From Methanobacteriota archaeon (GTDB taxonomy: Archaea > Halobacteriota > Syntropharchaeia > JACQPP01), in assembly GCA_016207465.1 (NCBI GenBank), contig JACQPP010000153.1:1-11328 (forward strand): a DNA stretch of 11,328 nucleotides, in the 5' to 3' direction. Of the stretch, positions 4,975 to 11,328 are shown piece by piece. Below the pieces are notes generated by a model that made no database searches, was not told the DNA's origin, and saw only the letters and a program-made list of their open reading frames with translations. The position numbers and the translations under genes are program-made. Numbering within the stretch: the first letter of the stretch is position 1; every line of letters begins with the position of its first letter.

Positions 4975-6885
4975 TTAAGATTTTGCGTCTGTGGAGAGGA
5001 GGCCGGCGATGTCGAGGATGAGGATGACGGTTCCGTCTCCGAGGATGGTGGCCCCGGCGAATCCCCGGCTCTGGCGGAGGACGGGGTCGAGGGGCTTGAT
5101 GACCACCTCCTGCATCCCCGCGAGGGCCCCCACCACCAGTCCCACGGGGCTCCCCTCGCGCTCCACCACGACCACGGGGAGCCTCGCCCCGGGGACCCCG
5201 GGTTCCACGGTGTTCCCCTCCGGGGCGGCGAAGAGGCGGTCGAGGTGGAGGAGGGGGACCACCTTCTCCCGGAGGGTGATGACCTCGTGTCCTTGGACGG
5301 TGCGGACCTGGGCGGGGTCCGCCTCGAGGATTTCGGTGATGACGGTGGTGGGGATGGCGTAGAGGTGGGGCCCGACCCGGGCGAGGAGGCTCTGGACGAT
5401 GGCGAGGCTGAGGGGGACGCGGAGCTCGAAGGTGGTCCCCCGGTTCTTCTCGGAGCGGATGTGGAGGGAGCCCCGGAGGGACTCCACCCGGGTCTTGACC
5501 ACGTCCACCCCGACGCCGCGGCCGGAGGTCTGGGTGGCCTGCTCGATGGTGGTGAAGCCGGGCCGGGCGATGAGGTGGATGGCCTGGTCGTCGGTGAGGC
5601 GCTGGGCCTCCTCGGCGGTGAGGAGCCCCCGGCGGAGGGCGGCCTCCCGCACCGTCTGGGGGTGGATGCCCCGGCCGTCGTCGGAGACCGCGATGACGGC
5701 GAATCCCTTCTCGCGGCGGGCGGCGAGGCGGATGGTCCCGGTCTCCGGCTTGCCCGCGCGGCTCCGCTCCCCGGGGGGCTCGATGCCGTGGTCCACGGCG
5801 TTGCGGAGCAGGTGGACGAGGGGCTCGGCGACCTCTTCGAGGACGGTTCGGTCCATCTCGGTGTCGGCCCCCTCCATGGCGAGGTCCACCTGTTTCCCCT
5901 GCTGGCGGGCGAGGTCGCGGACCATGCGGGGGAACCTCTGGAAGATGAAGTCGGCGGGGACCAGGCGGGCCTGCATGACCTCGTACTGGAGGTCGCTCCC
6001 GAGGCGGCGGAGGACCTCGATGGGGGCATGGAGTTCCTCCCTCCCCGCGGCGGCCCGGGTGAGGCGGGCGTTCTGGATGACCAGCTCCCCCACCAGGTTG
6101 AGGAGGGTGTCGAGGCGCTTCACGTTCACGCGGACGGTGCCGGTCTCCCTCTGGGCGCGGGACATGCGGGCCTCGGCCTGGGGCTGGGCGACGCCGCGGA
6201 CCTCGACCCGGGCCACCTCGGAGATGCCCCCGGCGGCCCCCCGGACCTCCTCCTCCCCCCGTGGGGTCTCCAGGTAGACCTTGAAGTCGAGGTCGAACCG
6301 CTTGGCCTTGAGGTCCTCCAGCGGGGGGGCGGTGCGCACCACGCGGCCCAGGGACTCCAGGTTGCGGAGCACCAGGAGGGCCTTGGCCGATTTGAGGGCG
6401 CAGGCGGGGTCGAGGTGGACCTCCACCTCCACGAGGCCTCCTGCCTCGCCGGGGGGTGTCGCCGGTGGCGGGGAGGCGGGGAGGGGGGCGGCGGTTTCGG
6501 GGAGGGCCCCGGCGGCCCGGTGAAGGCGCGGGACCAGGGCCGAGATGTCCCGGTCGCCCTCGGCGCCGCTCTCCTCGACGGAGCGGAGGAGGGCCTCGAT
6601 GTGGTCGAGGCACTCCAGCAGGAGGTCCGTGGTGCGGGGGTCGGGGAGGCGCCGGGACCCCCGGAGGAAGTCCATGAGTCCCTCCATCTCGTGGGTGAGG
6701 GCGGCGAGGCGGGTGTAGCCCATGGTGGCCGACATCCCCTTGAGGGTGTGGGCGGCCCGGAAGGCGTCGTCCATGGCCCCCATCTCTTTTTTTTCGAGGC
6801 GGAGGATGGCGGTGTTGAGCTCCTGGAGGTGCTCGCGGGCCTCGGAGAGGAAGAGGTCCCGGTAGCGGGAGAGGTCATCCGGCAT
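4975..6885 (-). CDS. cheA: CheA chemotaxis sensor histidine kinase
   Basis: CheA autophosphorylates and passes phosphate to CheY and CheB while docked to receptors through CheW. In the 636 residues the domains are: P1 histidine phosphotransfer (about 1-115, phospho-acceptor H46 in AAHTLKGMSATMGY), a Pro/Ala linker, a P2-like region (about 150-230), the P3 dimerisation helices (about 248-315, VNVKRLDTLLNLVGELV), the P4 ATPase (about 315-490) and the P5 CheW-like domain (about 497-632). In P4 the N-box LLRNAVDHGIE (from 359), G1 DDGRGI (402-407) and G2 GRGVGVDVV (455-463) are intact. The length is typical of archaeal CheA. The ATG begins one base after the cheB stop (TGA-T-ATG), so translation is coupled. 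All catalytic landmarks are present and I see nothing degenerate. Confidence 0.97.
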   Translation of the reverse strand: MPDDLSRYRDLFLSEAREHLQELNTAILRLEKKEMGAMDDAFRAAHTLKGMSATMGYTRLAALTHEMEGLMDFLRGSRRLPDPRTTDLLLECLDHIEALLRSVEESGAEGDRDISALVPRLHRAAGALPETAAPLPASPPPATPPGEAGGLVEVEVHLDPACALKSAKALLVLRNLESLGRVVRTAPPLEDLKAKRFDLDFKVYLETPRGEEEVRGAAGGISEVARVEVRGVAQPQAEARMSRAQRETGTVRVNVKRLDTLLNLVGELVIQNARLTRAAAGREELHAPIEVLRRLGSDLQYEVMQARLVPADFIFQRFPRMVRDLARQQGKQVDLAMEGADTEMDRTVLEEVAEPLVHLLRNAVDHGIEPPGERSRAGKPETGTIRLAARREKGFAVIAVSDDGRGIHPQTVREAALRRGLLTAEEAQRLTDDQAIHLIARPGFTTIEQATQTSGRGVGVDVVKTRVESLRGSLHIRSEKNRGTTFELRVPLSLAIVQSLLARVGPHLYAIPTTVITEILEADPAQVRTVQGHEVITLREKVVPLLHLDRLFAAPEGNTVEPGVPGARLPVVVVEREGSPVGLVVGALAGMQEVVIKPLDPVLRQSRGFAGATILGDGTVILILDIAGLLSTDAKS

Positions 6886-6886
6886 A

Positions 6887-7924
6887 TCAGACCTGGCCCA
6901 CCTCGCGGGCGAGGCGGGTGAGGAGGCCGGGGATGTCGCCGAGGGGGGCCTCCCGCTCGACGCCCCCCTCTTCCATGGCGGCCCGGGGCATCCCGTAGAT
7001 GGTGGAGGTGGCCTCGTCCTGGGCGAGGGTGCGCCCCCCGGCCTCCCGGAGGCAGCGGAGGCCCCGGGCGCCGTCGCGCCCCATGCCGGTGAGGACCACC
7101 CCGATGGCCCGCCGGGGGGCCACCCGGGCCACGGATTCGAGGGTGGTGTCGGCGGCGGGGCGGACCCCGTGGATGGGGGGGTCCTGGGTGAGTCTCAGGG
7201 TGCTGTTGGGCTGGAGGACGAGGTGGCTGTCCCCGGGGGCCACGTAGACCCGTCCCCCCTGGGGTGTGTCACCCGAGCGGGCGAGGTGGACCGGCAGGAC
7301 ACAGTGGCGTCCGAGGCGCAGGGCGAGGGGCGCCATGAATGGGGCGGGCATGTGCTGGACCACCAGGATGGCCCCGGGGAAGCCGTAGGGCAGTTGGGAG
7401 AGGACCTGGCGCAGGGCCCCGGGGCCCCCGGTGGAGGCGGCGAGGACCACAATCGGCGGGTTCTGGGGCGGGGGGGCCTTCTCCGCCTCTGCGGGGGGTG
7501 GCGTTGGCCAACGACTTTGGGGGACGCGGGCGGTGACGGCGGCCTTGACCCGGGTGAGGATTTCGTCGCGGGGGAGCTCGGGGGAGATGGTGCCCCCCGG
7601 CTTGGCGATGAAGTCCACAGCCCCATGCATGAGGGCCTCCATGGTGATGTCCATGTCGGCGCGGCGGGCCCCGCTGACCACCACCACCGGGAGGGGGTGG
7701 GTCTCGAGGAGGCGGTCGAGGGTCTCCAGCCCCCCCATCTTGGGCATCTCGATGTCGAGGGTGATGACATCGGGCTTCAGCCTCTCCACCTGCTCGAGGC
7801 ACTCGATGCCGTCGCGGGCGGCCCCCACCACCCGGAGGTCAGGGTCGCTGTTGAGGAGGTCGGTGAGGACCCTCCGCATGAGGGCCGAGTCGTCCACCAC
7901 CAGCACACGCCGAGGACCCGCCAT
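6887..7924 (-). CDS. cheB: CheB protein-glutamate methylesterase/deamidase response regulator
   Basis: CheB removes receptor methyl groups once phosphorylated by CheA. With the ATG at 7924 it has 345 residues: a receiver domain (D11, D12, phospho-acceptor D57, S84 in VSGAR, K108), a Pro-rich linker (about 135-157) and the methylesterase domain with catalytic S164 (AASTGG), H191 (VQHMP) and D284 (GMGRDGA). An upstream TTG at 7942 overlaps the cheY stop as TTGA and would add six residues (351 in all). I prefer the ATG because it puts the first receiver strand at the usual distance from the start, but neither start has a clear Shine-Dalgarno sequence. It sits between cheY and cheA in the operon. 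The enzyme looks complete and active. Confidence 0.95.
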   Translation of the reverse strand: MAGPRRVLVVDDSALMRRVLTDLLNSDPDLRVVGAARDGIECLEQVERLKPDVITLDIEMPKMGGLETLDRLLETHPLPVVVVSGARRADMDITMEALMHGAVDFIAKPGGTISPELPRDEILTRVKAAVTARVPQSRWPTPPPAEAEKAPPPQNPPIVVLAASTGGPGALRQVLSQLPYGFPGAILVVQHMPAPFMAPLALRLGRHCVLPVHLARSGDTPQGGRVYVAPGDSHLVLQPNSTLRLTQDPPIHGVRPAADTTLESVARVAPRRAIGVVLTGMGRDGARGLRCLREAGGRTLAQDEATSTIYGMPRAAMEEGGVEREAPLGDIPGLLTRLAREVGQV

Positions 7925-7938
7925 GGCCGCCGAGGGAG

Positions 7939-8319
7939 TCAAGCCAGTTTCTTGAGGGCCTCCACCACCTCGGAGGTCTTGAAGGGCTTCAGGAAGTAGG
8001 CCCGGGCGCCGAGGGACATGGCCTGCCGGATGATGTCCTCCTGTCCCATGGCGGTGACCATCACCACCCGCGCCTGGGGATCGAGGGCCATCACCTCCCG
8101 GAGTGCGGTGAGGCCGTCCACCTTGAGCATCACCATGTCCAGGGTCACCAGGTCGGGGCGCAACTGGCGGTAGAGGTCGGCCACCGGGGCCCCGTCGTCG
8201 GCCTCTCCGACGGTCTCGTAGCCCGCCCGGTCGAGAATCTGCTTGAGGGTGGCCCGCATATAGGCGGAGTCGTCCACCACCAGCGCCCGCTTTCGTGGTT
8301 GATTCTCGGCATCCGGCAT
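7939..8319 (-). CDS. cheY: CheY chemotaxis response regulator
   Basis: CheY is a single receiver domain that carries phosphate from CheA to the motility machinery; in archaea this goes through CheF to the archaellum. The 126-residue protein has the acidic pair D16 and D17, phospho-acceptor D61, T89 and K111, all as expected. The stretch after D61 reads MVMLKVDGL, where most receivers have MPxMDG, so L65 replaces the conserved Pro. This is a one-base change from a Pro codon. The start ATG lies 9 nt after the cheW stop, with AGAGG upstream. The end overlaps the possible TTG start of cheB. A target protein such as CheF is not encoded in the window. Confidence 0.95.
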   Translation of the reverse strand: MPDAENQPRKRALVVDDSAYMRATLKQILDRAGYETVGEADDGAPVADLYRQLRPDLVTLDMVMLKVDGLTALREVMALDPQARVVMVTAMGQEDIIRQAMSLGARAYFLKPFKTSEVVEALKKLA

Positions 8320-8328
8320 GGGGGGCCT

Positions 8329-8772
8329 CTACGCGGCGGCCGCCTCTTCGGTGGCCACGACCTGGGCCAGGTCCAGGAGGATGAGGAGCCGGTTCTCCGC
8401 CCTGCCGATGCCGCGGAGGAAGGGGGAGGCGGCGCCCCCGGAGGCCACCGGGGAGGGGGGGGAGATGGCCTCCATGGGGAGGCGGCGGACCTCCGCCACG
8501 GCGTCCACCAGGAAGCCGATGGAGCCCGAGGGGAGGTCGGCGATGAGGATGCGCGCCTCCTTGCCCGGGGCCTGGGCGGGGAGGCCGAGGCGCTTCCGGA
8601 GGTCCACCACGGTGGTAATCTGCCCCCGCAGGTTGATGACTCCCTCCACGAAGGGAGGGGAGCGGGGCACCGGGGTGACCGCCCCGGGGAGAATAATCTC
8701 GCGGACCTGCCCGATGTCGGCGGCATACTCCTCGCGCCCGAGGCGGAATACAACGAGCTGGATATCAACCAT
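8329..8772 (-). CDS. cheW: CheW coupling protein
   Basis: CheW links the receptor tips to CheA in the signalling array. The 147-residue protein is a single CheW domain: QLVVFRLGREEYAADIGQVREII at the N-terminus, then GVINLRGQITTVVDLRKRLGL, LIADLPSGSIGFLVDAVAEV and LLILLDLAQVV near the end. The same frame stays open further upstream to about 9030, but the domain begins exactly at the ATG at 8772, and the upstream part is only the shadow of the receptor gene. This start lies inside the receptor gene and overlaps its last 8 nt, with AGGGA (8780-8784) as ribosome binding site, so the two products are probably made in linked amounts. An alanine-rich tail ends the protein. Confidence 0.94.
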   Translation of the reverse strand: MVDIQLVVFRLGREEYAADIGQVREIILPGAVTPVPRSPPFVEGVINLRGQITTVVDLRKRLGLPAQAPGKEARILIADLPSGSIGFLVDAVAEVRRLPMEAISPPSPVASGGAASPFLRGIGRAENRLLILLDLAQVVATEEAAAA

Positions 8773-9829
8773 GGCGGTTTCCCTGGACCAGGGAGCGGAG
8801 CCTCTCGGCCAGGGCCACCAGCTCCTCGGTGGAGGCGCTGATTTGCTCCATGGAGGCGCTCTGCTCCTCGGTGGACGCGGAGATGTCCTCGGTCTTGGAG
8901 GCGATGGTGTCGGCGAGGCGGGTGATGTTCTCGGCGGTCTGCTGGATGCTGGCGCTCCCCTCCTCCAGGGGCTGGGTGGCGGAGAAGATTCCCTGGACCG
9001 ACTCGCTGAGGCCCTGGACGGCCTTGGCAATCTCCTCCATGGTCCGGAGGGCCCCGGTGACCACCTTCTCCCCCTCCGCGGTCTCCTTGAGGCCGGAGTC
9101 CACCGCCCGGATGGACCTCTCCCGGTCCTTCTCGATTTCCTGGATGAGGCCGGTAATCTGGTCGGCGGCCCGCTTGGAGCCCTCCGCCAGTTTCCGCACC
9201 TCGTCGGCCACCACGGCGAACCCCCGGCCGTGCTCCCCCGCGCGGGCCGCCTCGATGGCGGCGTTCAATGCGAGGAGGTTGGTCTGGTCGGCGATGTCGG
9301 TGATGACCCGGATGACCACCTCGATTTTCTGGGTGCGCTCCCCCAGCTCCCGGACGATGGTGGCCAGGTTGTTCACCGTCTCCTTGACGCTCCCCATCTT
9401 GGTGATGGCGTCAATGCCGGTCCCCGCCGCCTCCACGGCCTGCTGGGTGGCCTGCTGGCTGGACTCGAAGGCCGCCCGGCTCTTCCCGGCGATGGTCTGG
9501 ATGAAGCCGCTCATCTCCATGGCCACCTTCTGGTTCTCCGCGGCCTGGGCCGCCTGCTCCGCGGCCCCCTTGGCCATCTGGGTGGCCGAGCCGGCAATCT
9601 GCTCCGAGGCCGTGGCCACCTGCTGGCTCGAGGAGGCGATGGTGCGGCTCAACTCCTCCAGCTTGGAGATGACCCCGCCGGCCTCGCCGGGGGCCCCCGT
9701 GAGAGCGGGGGCCGCGGGGACCACAACCGGGGATGCCACTGTCTTCGGCTCCATCTTCGGCGCACCACCCGCCGGCGCGTCGAAGAGGACCTTGCGCCCG
9801 GCACGGCGCACCGGCGTGAGGTCAGCCAT
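8765..9829 (-). CDS. Soluble methyl-accepting chemotaxis protein (cytoplasmic receptor)
   Basis: A 354-residue chemoreceptor that is almost entirely signalling hairpin. The conserved tip runs from DIADQTNLLALNAAIEAARA (178-197) through GEHGRGFAVVADEVRKLAE (198-216), the CheA/CheW binding region. About 140 residues of coiled coil lie on each side, roughly 20 heptads per arm by eye. Candidate methylation helices are rich in SxxxEE/QQ patterns, including a doubled ISASTEE near the C-terminus. There is no transmembrane segment, signal peptide or recognisable sensor domain. The N-terminal 55 residues are a basic peptide (VRRAGRKVLF, 7-16) followed by a Pro/Ala/Val-rich linker. Its ATG overlaps the end of the parA-like gene by 8 nt, with AGAGGAT just upstream, and its own end overlaps cheW by 8 nt. 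The context suggests a cytoplasmic array handled by the ParA-like ATPase. What it senses is unknown. Confidence 0.93.
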   Translation of the reverse strand: MADLTPVRRAGRKVLFDAPAGGAPKMEPKTVASPVVVPAAPALTGAPGEAGGVISKLEELSRTIASSSQQVATASEQIAGSATQMAKGAAEQAAQAAENQKVAMEMSGFIQTIAGKSRAAFESSQQATQQAVEAAGTGIDAITKMGSVKETVNNLATIVRELGERTQKIEVVIRVITDIADQTNLLALNAAIEAARAGEHGRGFAVVADEVRKLAEGSKRAADQITGLIQEIEKDRERSIRAVDSGLKETAEGEKVVTGALRTMEEIAKAVQGLSESVQGIFSATQPLEEGSASIQQTAENITRLADTIASKTEDISASTEEQSASMEQISASTEELVALAERLRSLVQGNRHG

Positions 9830-10631
9830 GTCTATCCTCTGATGTGAGCATATCGGCGAGGCGCTCGTAGGCCCGGTTGGCCGCGGAGCCCGGCGAGACC
9901 CGGCGGAGGGGGAGCCCCCGCCTCTGGGCCTCCACCACCGCACTGCTGTAGGGGATGCGCGAGACCGGCACCGCTCCCCCGAAGATGGTCCCCGCGTCGC
10001 GCTGGAGTCCGTTGGTGGACGCGCCCCCGCCGAGGGACTCGAAGAGCCCCCGGCGGTTGGCCACCACCAGAATCCTCCAGAGGCGGGGGCCGGCCCCGGT
10101 GGCCTCCCGGAGGTCCCCCAGGAGGAGGTGGAGGCTCTTGAGGCTCTCCCGGGCGAAGACCCCGCTGTCCACGGGGACCGCCAGGAGGTCGGCCACGGCG
10201 AGGCAGTTGAGCATCAGGAGCCCCGAGCCCGGGGGGCTGTCCAGCAGGATGAACTCATACCGGGAGGCCACATCCCCCAGGGCGCGGGCCAGCGCCTGGA
10301 GCCGGTCGGGCCGGGACTGGAGGAGCACCTCGGCCCCCGCCAGGTCGAGGCTCGAAGGGGCCAGGTGGACCCCCGACTCTGTCTCCAGCACAACCTGTGA
10401 GAGAGGGCGGCCCTCGGCGAGGACCGAGTAGAGGTTCTCCCCGGCGGTGGCGGGGTCAATGCCGAGCCCCGAGGTGGCGTGGGCCTGGGGGTCCATGTCC
10501 ACCACCAGCACCCGGCGGCCCCGCGCCTGGAGGCATCCGGCGAGGTTGAGGCAGGAGGTGGTCTTCCCGGTGCCTCCCTTGTGGTGGGCGAAGGCGATGC
10601 GGCGGGCCCCTGTGGGCATGGGTGTCGGCAT
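9822..10631 (-). CDS. ParA/Soj-type ATPase in a chemotaxis operon
   Basis: ParA ATPases bind DNA or membrane in an ATP-dependent way and position cargo such as plasmids or protein clusters. The 269 residues contain the deviant Walker A motif KGGTGKTT (18-25), VVDMDPQAHATSGLG (Walker A', D45 and D47), Walker B FILLDSPPG (D131) and the late ParA-style segment VSRIPYSSAVVEAQRRGLPL. No amphipathic membrane-targeting helix of the MinD kind is seen at the C-terminus, so a nucleoid-binding ParA/Soj type is more likely than MinD. No ParB gene is adjacent. Instead the stop codon overlaps the start of a soluble chemoreceptor by 8 nt. I infer a role in positioning or partitioning the chemosensory array, like PpfA with TlpT in Rhodobacter. 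The start could also be the ATG at 10619, four codons later. Confidence 0.9.
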   Translation of the reverse strand: MPTPMPTGARRIAFAHHKGGTGKTTSCLNLAGCLQARGRRVLVVDMDPQAHATSGLGIDPATAGENLYSVLAEGRPLSQVVLETESGVHLAPSSLDLAGAEVLLQSRPDRLQALARALGDVASRYEFILLDSPPGSGLLMLNCLAVADLLAVPVDSGVFARESLKSLHLLLGDLREATGAGPRLWRILVVANRRGLFESLGGGASTNGLQRDAGTIFGGAVPVSRIPYSSAVVEAQRRGLPLRRVSPGSAANRAYERLADMLTSEDRHG

Positions 10632-10636
10632 GGAGC

Positions 10637-11328
10637 CTATAGGAGAAACGCTTTCACCAACTCCTTACCGGGGATAAGGTAAAAAAAGCACCGGATGTCC
10701 CCCTGGGCCCCCTGGACGTTGAGCAGGGTGGCGACGGCCACCTCCCCGCCCCAGGGCCGGGCCCCGGCGAGGGTGAAGTCCACCAGGCTGGGCATCATGT
10801 CGGTGACCAGCACCGGGGCGGAGGGGTTGAGGGTGACCTTGTGGATTTTCGAGAGTTCGTTGAGGTTGGAGGTGCAGAAGATGTTGCCGAACTCCTTGAG
10901 GGCCGCCCCGTAGTCCGCCGGGGCCATTCCCCCCGGGGGGCTCCCGGTCATCAGGGCCACCACCCGGTCGGCGTCCTCCTCCGCGAGGATGAGGAGGTAG
11001 TTGGCGGGCCCCGTGCCCCCCACCTGGAAGCAGATGCCCCGCACGATGGAGTCGCTCCGAATCATCTTGGCCAACTGGGGGATGGGGATGGCCGAGGTCT
11101 CCCCGGGTGCGAATCTGGGGGGTCCGGGGAGCATCTGGGCCAGGGCCTCCAGGGTCTTCCCCAGGGCCACGCTCTGGGCGGTGGAGAGGGCCTCCAGGGC
11201 CTTGGCGTCCAGCGTCACCCGGGGCTCCGCGGGCGCCGGGGGCGGGCGGGCCGCCAATTCCTCGACCCTGGACTGGAGCTCCTGCACCTGCCGCTGGTGC
11301 TCCTCCCGCATCCGGGACACCTTGGCCC
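10637..11328 (-). CDS. CheC-like phosphatase-family protein with N-terminal coiled coil, 5' partial
   Basis: The frame is open to the right edge, so the true start may lie outside. Possible starts inside the window are GTG at 11320 and ATG at 11311. Numbered from that GTG, residues 1-24 look like a coiled coil (HQRQVQELQSRVEELAA), followed by a Pro/Ala linker, and the rest resembles CheC/CheX. The key stretch LKEFGNIF has E143 and N146, with P169 exactly 22 residues further on, as in ExxN(x22)P. The [D/S] that normally precedes Glu by four is Ala. Only one such site is visible, against two in the CheC of this operon. It may be a second CheY-P phosphatase, or a scaffold tied to the receptor cluster through its coiled coil. 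It ends 5 nt before the parA-like start, so it belongs to the same operon. Confidence 0.75.
   Translation of the reverse strand, partial: AKVSRMREEHQRQVQELQSRVEELAARPPPAPAEPRVTLDAKALEALSTAQSVALGKTLEALAQMLPGPPRFAPGETSAIPIPQLAKMIRSDSIVRGICFQVGGTGPANYLLILAEEDADRVVALMTGSPPGGMAPADYGAALKEFGNIFCTSNLNELSKIHKVTLNPSAPVLVTDMMPSLVDFTLAGARPWGGEVAVATLLNVQGAQGDIRCFFYLIPGKELVKAFLL

Noticed and set aside
4381..6921. An 846-codon open frame on the plus strand opposite cheC and cheA.
   Set aside because: It is the antisense shadow of strongly GC-biased genes: the product is a monotonous Gly/Glu/Asp/Val/Leu mix with no domain, while the minus strand encodes complete CheA and CheC.
8329..9030. A longer CheW beginning near 9030.
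   Set aside because: The extra 86 residues are Ser/Pro/Arg-rich shadow of the receptor gene. The CheW domain starts exactly at the ATG at 8772.
8318..9847. A 509-codon plus-strand frame opposite cheW and the receptor gene.
   Set aside because: It is antisense to two well-identified genes, has no recognisable domain, and its composition is typical of high-GC shadows.
8765..9943. A longer receptor reading frame beginning near 9943.
   Set aside because: The extra residues are the end of the parA-like gene in another frame. The ATG at 9829 has AGAGGAT upstream and fits the overlap pattern.
9822..10631. The ATPase as MinD or a flagellar-number FlhG.
   Set aside because: It lacks a visible C-terminal membrane-targeting helix and has the DMDPQAHATSGLG wording of ParA/Soj. 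The sequence fits ParA better, though a tree is needed.
1..11328. Bacterial origin of the window.
   Set aside because: The operon could occur in some bacteria, but the archaeal-type Mre11, the RpiA wording and the TATA-like element point to archaea. This remains an inference, not proof.

Overview
The window looks like a piece of a chromosome from a very GC-rich (about 70 percent by eye) archaeon, most likely a euryarchaeote. The evidence is the archaeal-type Mre11 nuclease at the left edge, an archaeal-type ribose-5-phosphate isomerase A, a chemotaxis set of the CheA/B/C/D/R/W/Y plus MCP kind found in euryarchaea, a TATA-like box about 26-33 nt before the mre11 start codon, and several genes without a clear Shine-Dalgarno sequence. 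The phylum or order cannot be fixed from the sequence alone.

Layout. Positions 1-910 (minus) hold the 5' 303 codons of mre11, running off the left edge. A 177-nt divergent spacer follows, then rpiA (1088-1750, plus). Next on the plus strand are two different CheR methyltransferase genes, cheR1 (1868-2686) and cheR2 (2994-3812), separated by 307 nt of non-coding DNA that is rich in inverted repeats. cheR2 meets cheD tail to tail, the two stop codons sharing one palindromic CTAG. From there to the right edge everything is on the minus strand in one tightly packed operon. In transcription order it is: a CheC-like protein (5' end outside the window), a ParA-type ATPase, a soluble chemoreceptor, cheW, cheY, cheB, cheA, cheC, cheD.

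How the parts fit together. The MCP hairpin, CheW and CheA would form a signalling array. CheA phosphorylates CheY and CheB. CheB and one or both CheRs set receptor methylation, CheD can deamidate receptors, and CheC and the CheC-like protein would remove phosphate from CheY-P. The receptor has no transmembrane segment and no recognisable sensor domain. It is translationally coupled, with an 8-nt overlap, to a ParA/Soj-type ATPase. This suggests a cytoplasmic array positioned or partitioned by a ParA system, comparable in logic to PpfA/TlpT of Rhodobacter, ParC of Vibrio or MinD4 of Haloferax. That is the most interesting candidate system here. Secondary points are a CheD with Cys at the usual catalytic Thr position, a second CheR with altered cofactor-pocket motifs, a CheY lacking the usual Pro after its phospho-Asp, and an inverted pair of 9-nt-period repeats flanking cheR1.

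No RNA gene, insertion sequence, CRISPR array or archaellum gene was seen. No cheF was seen.
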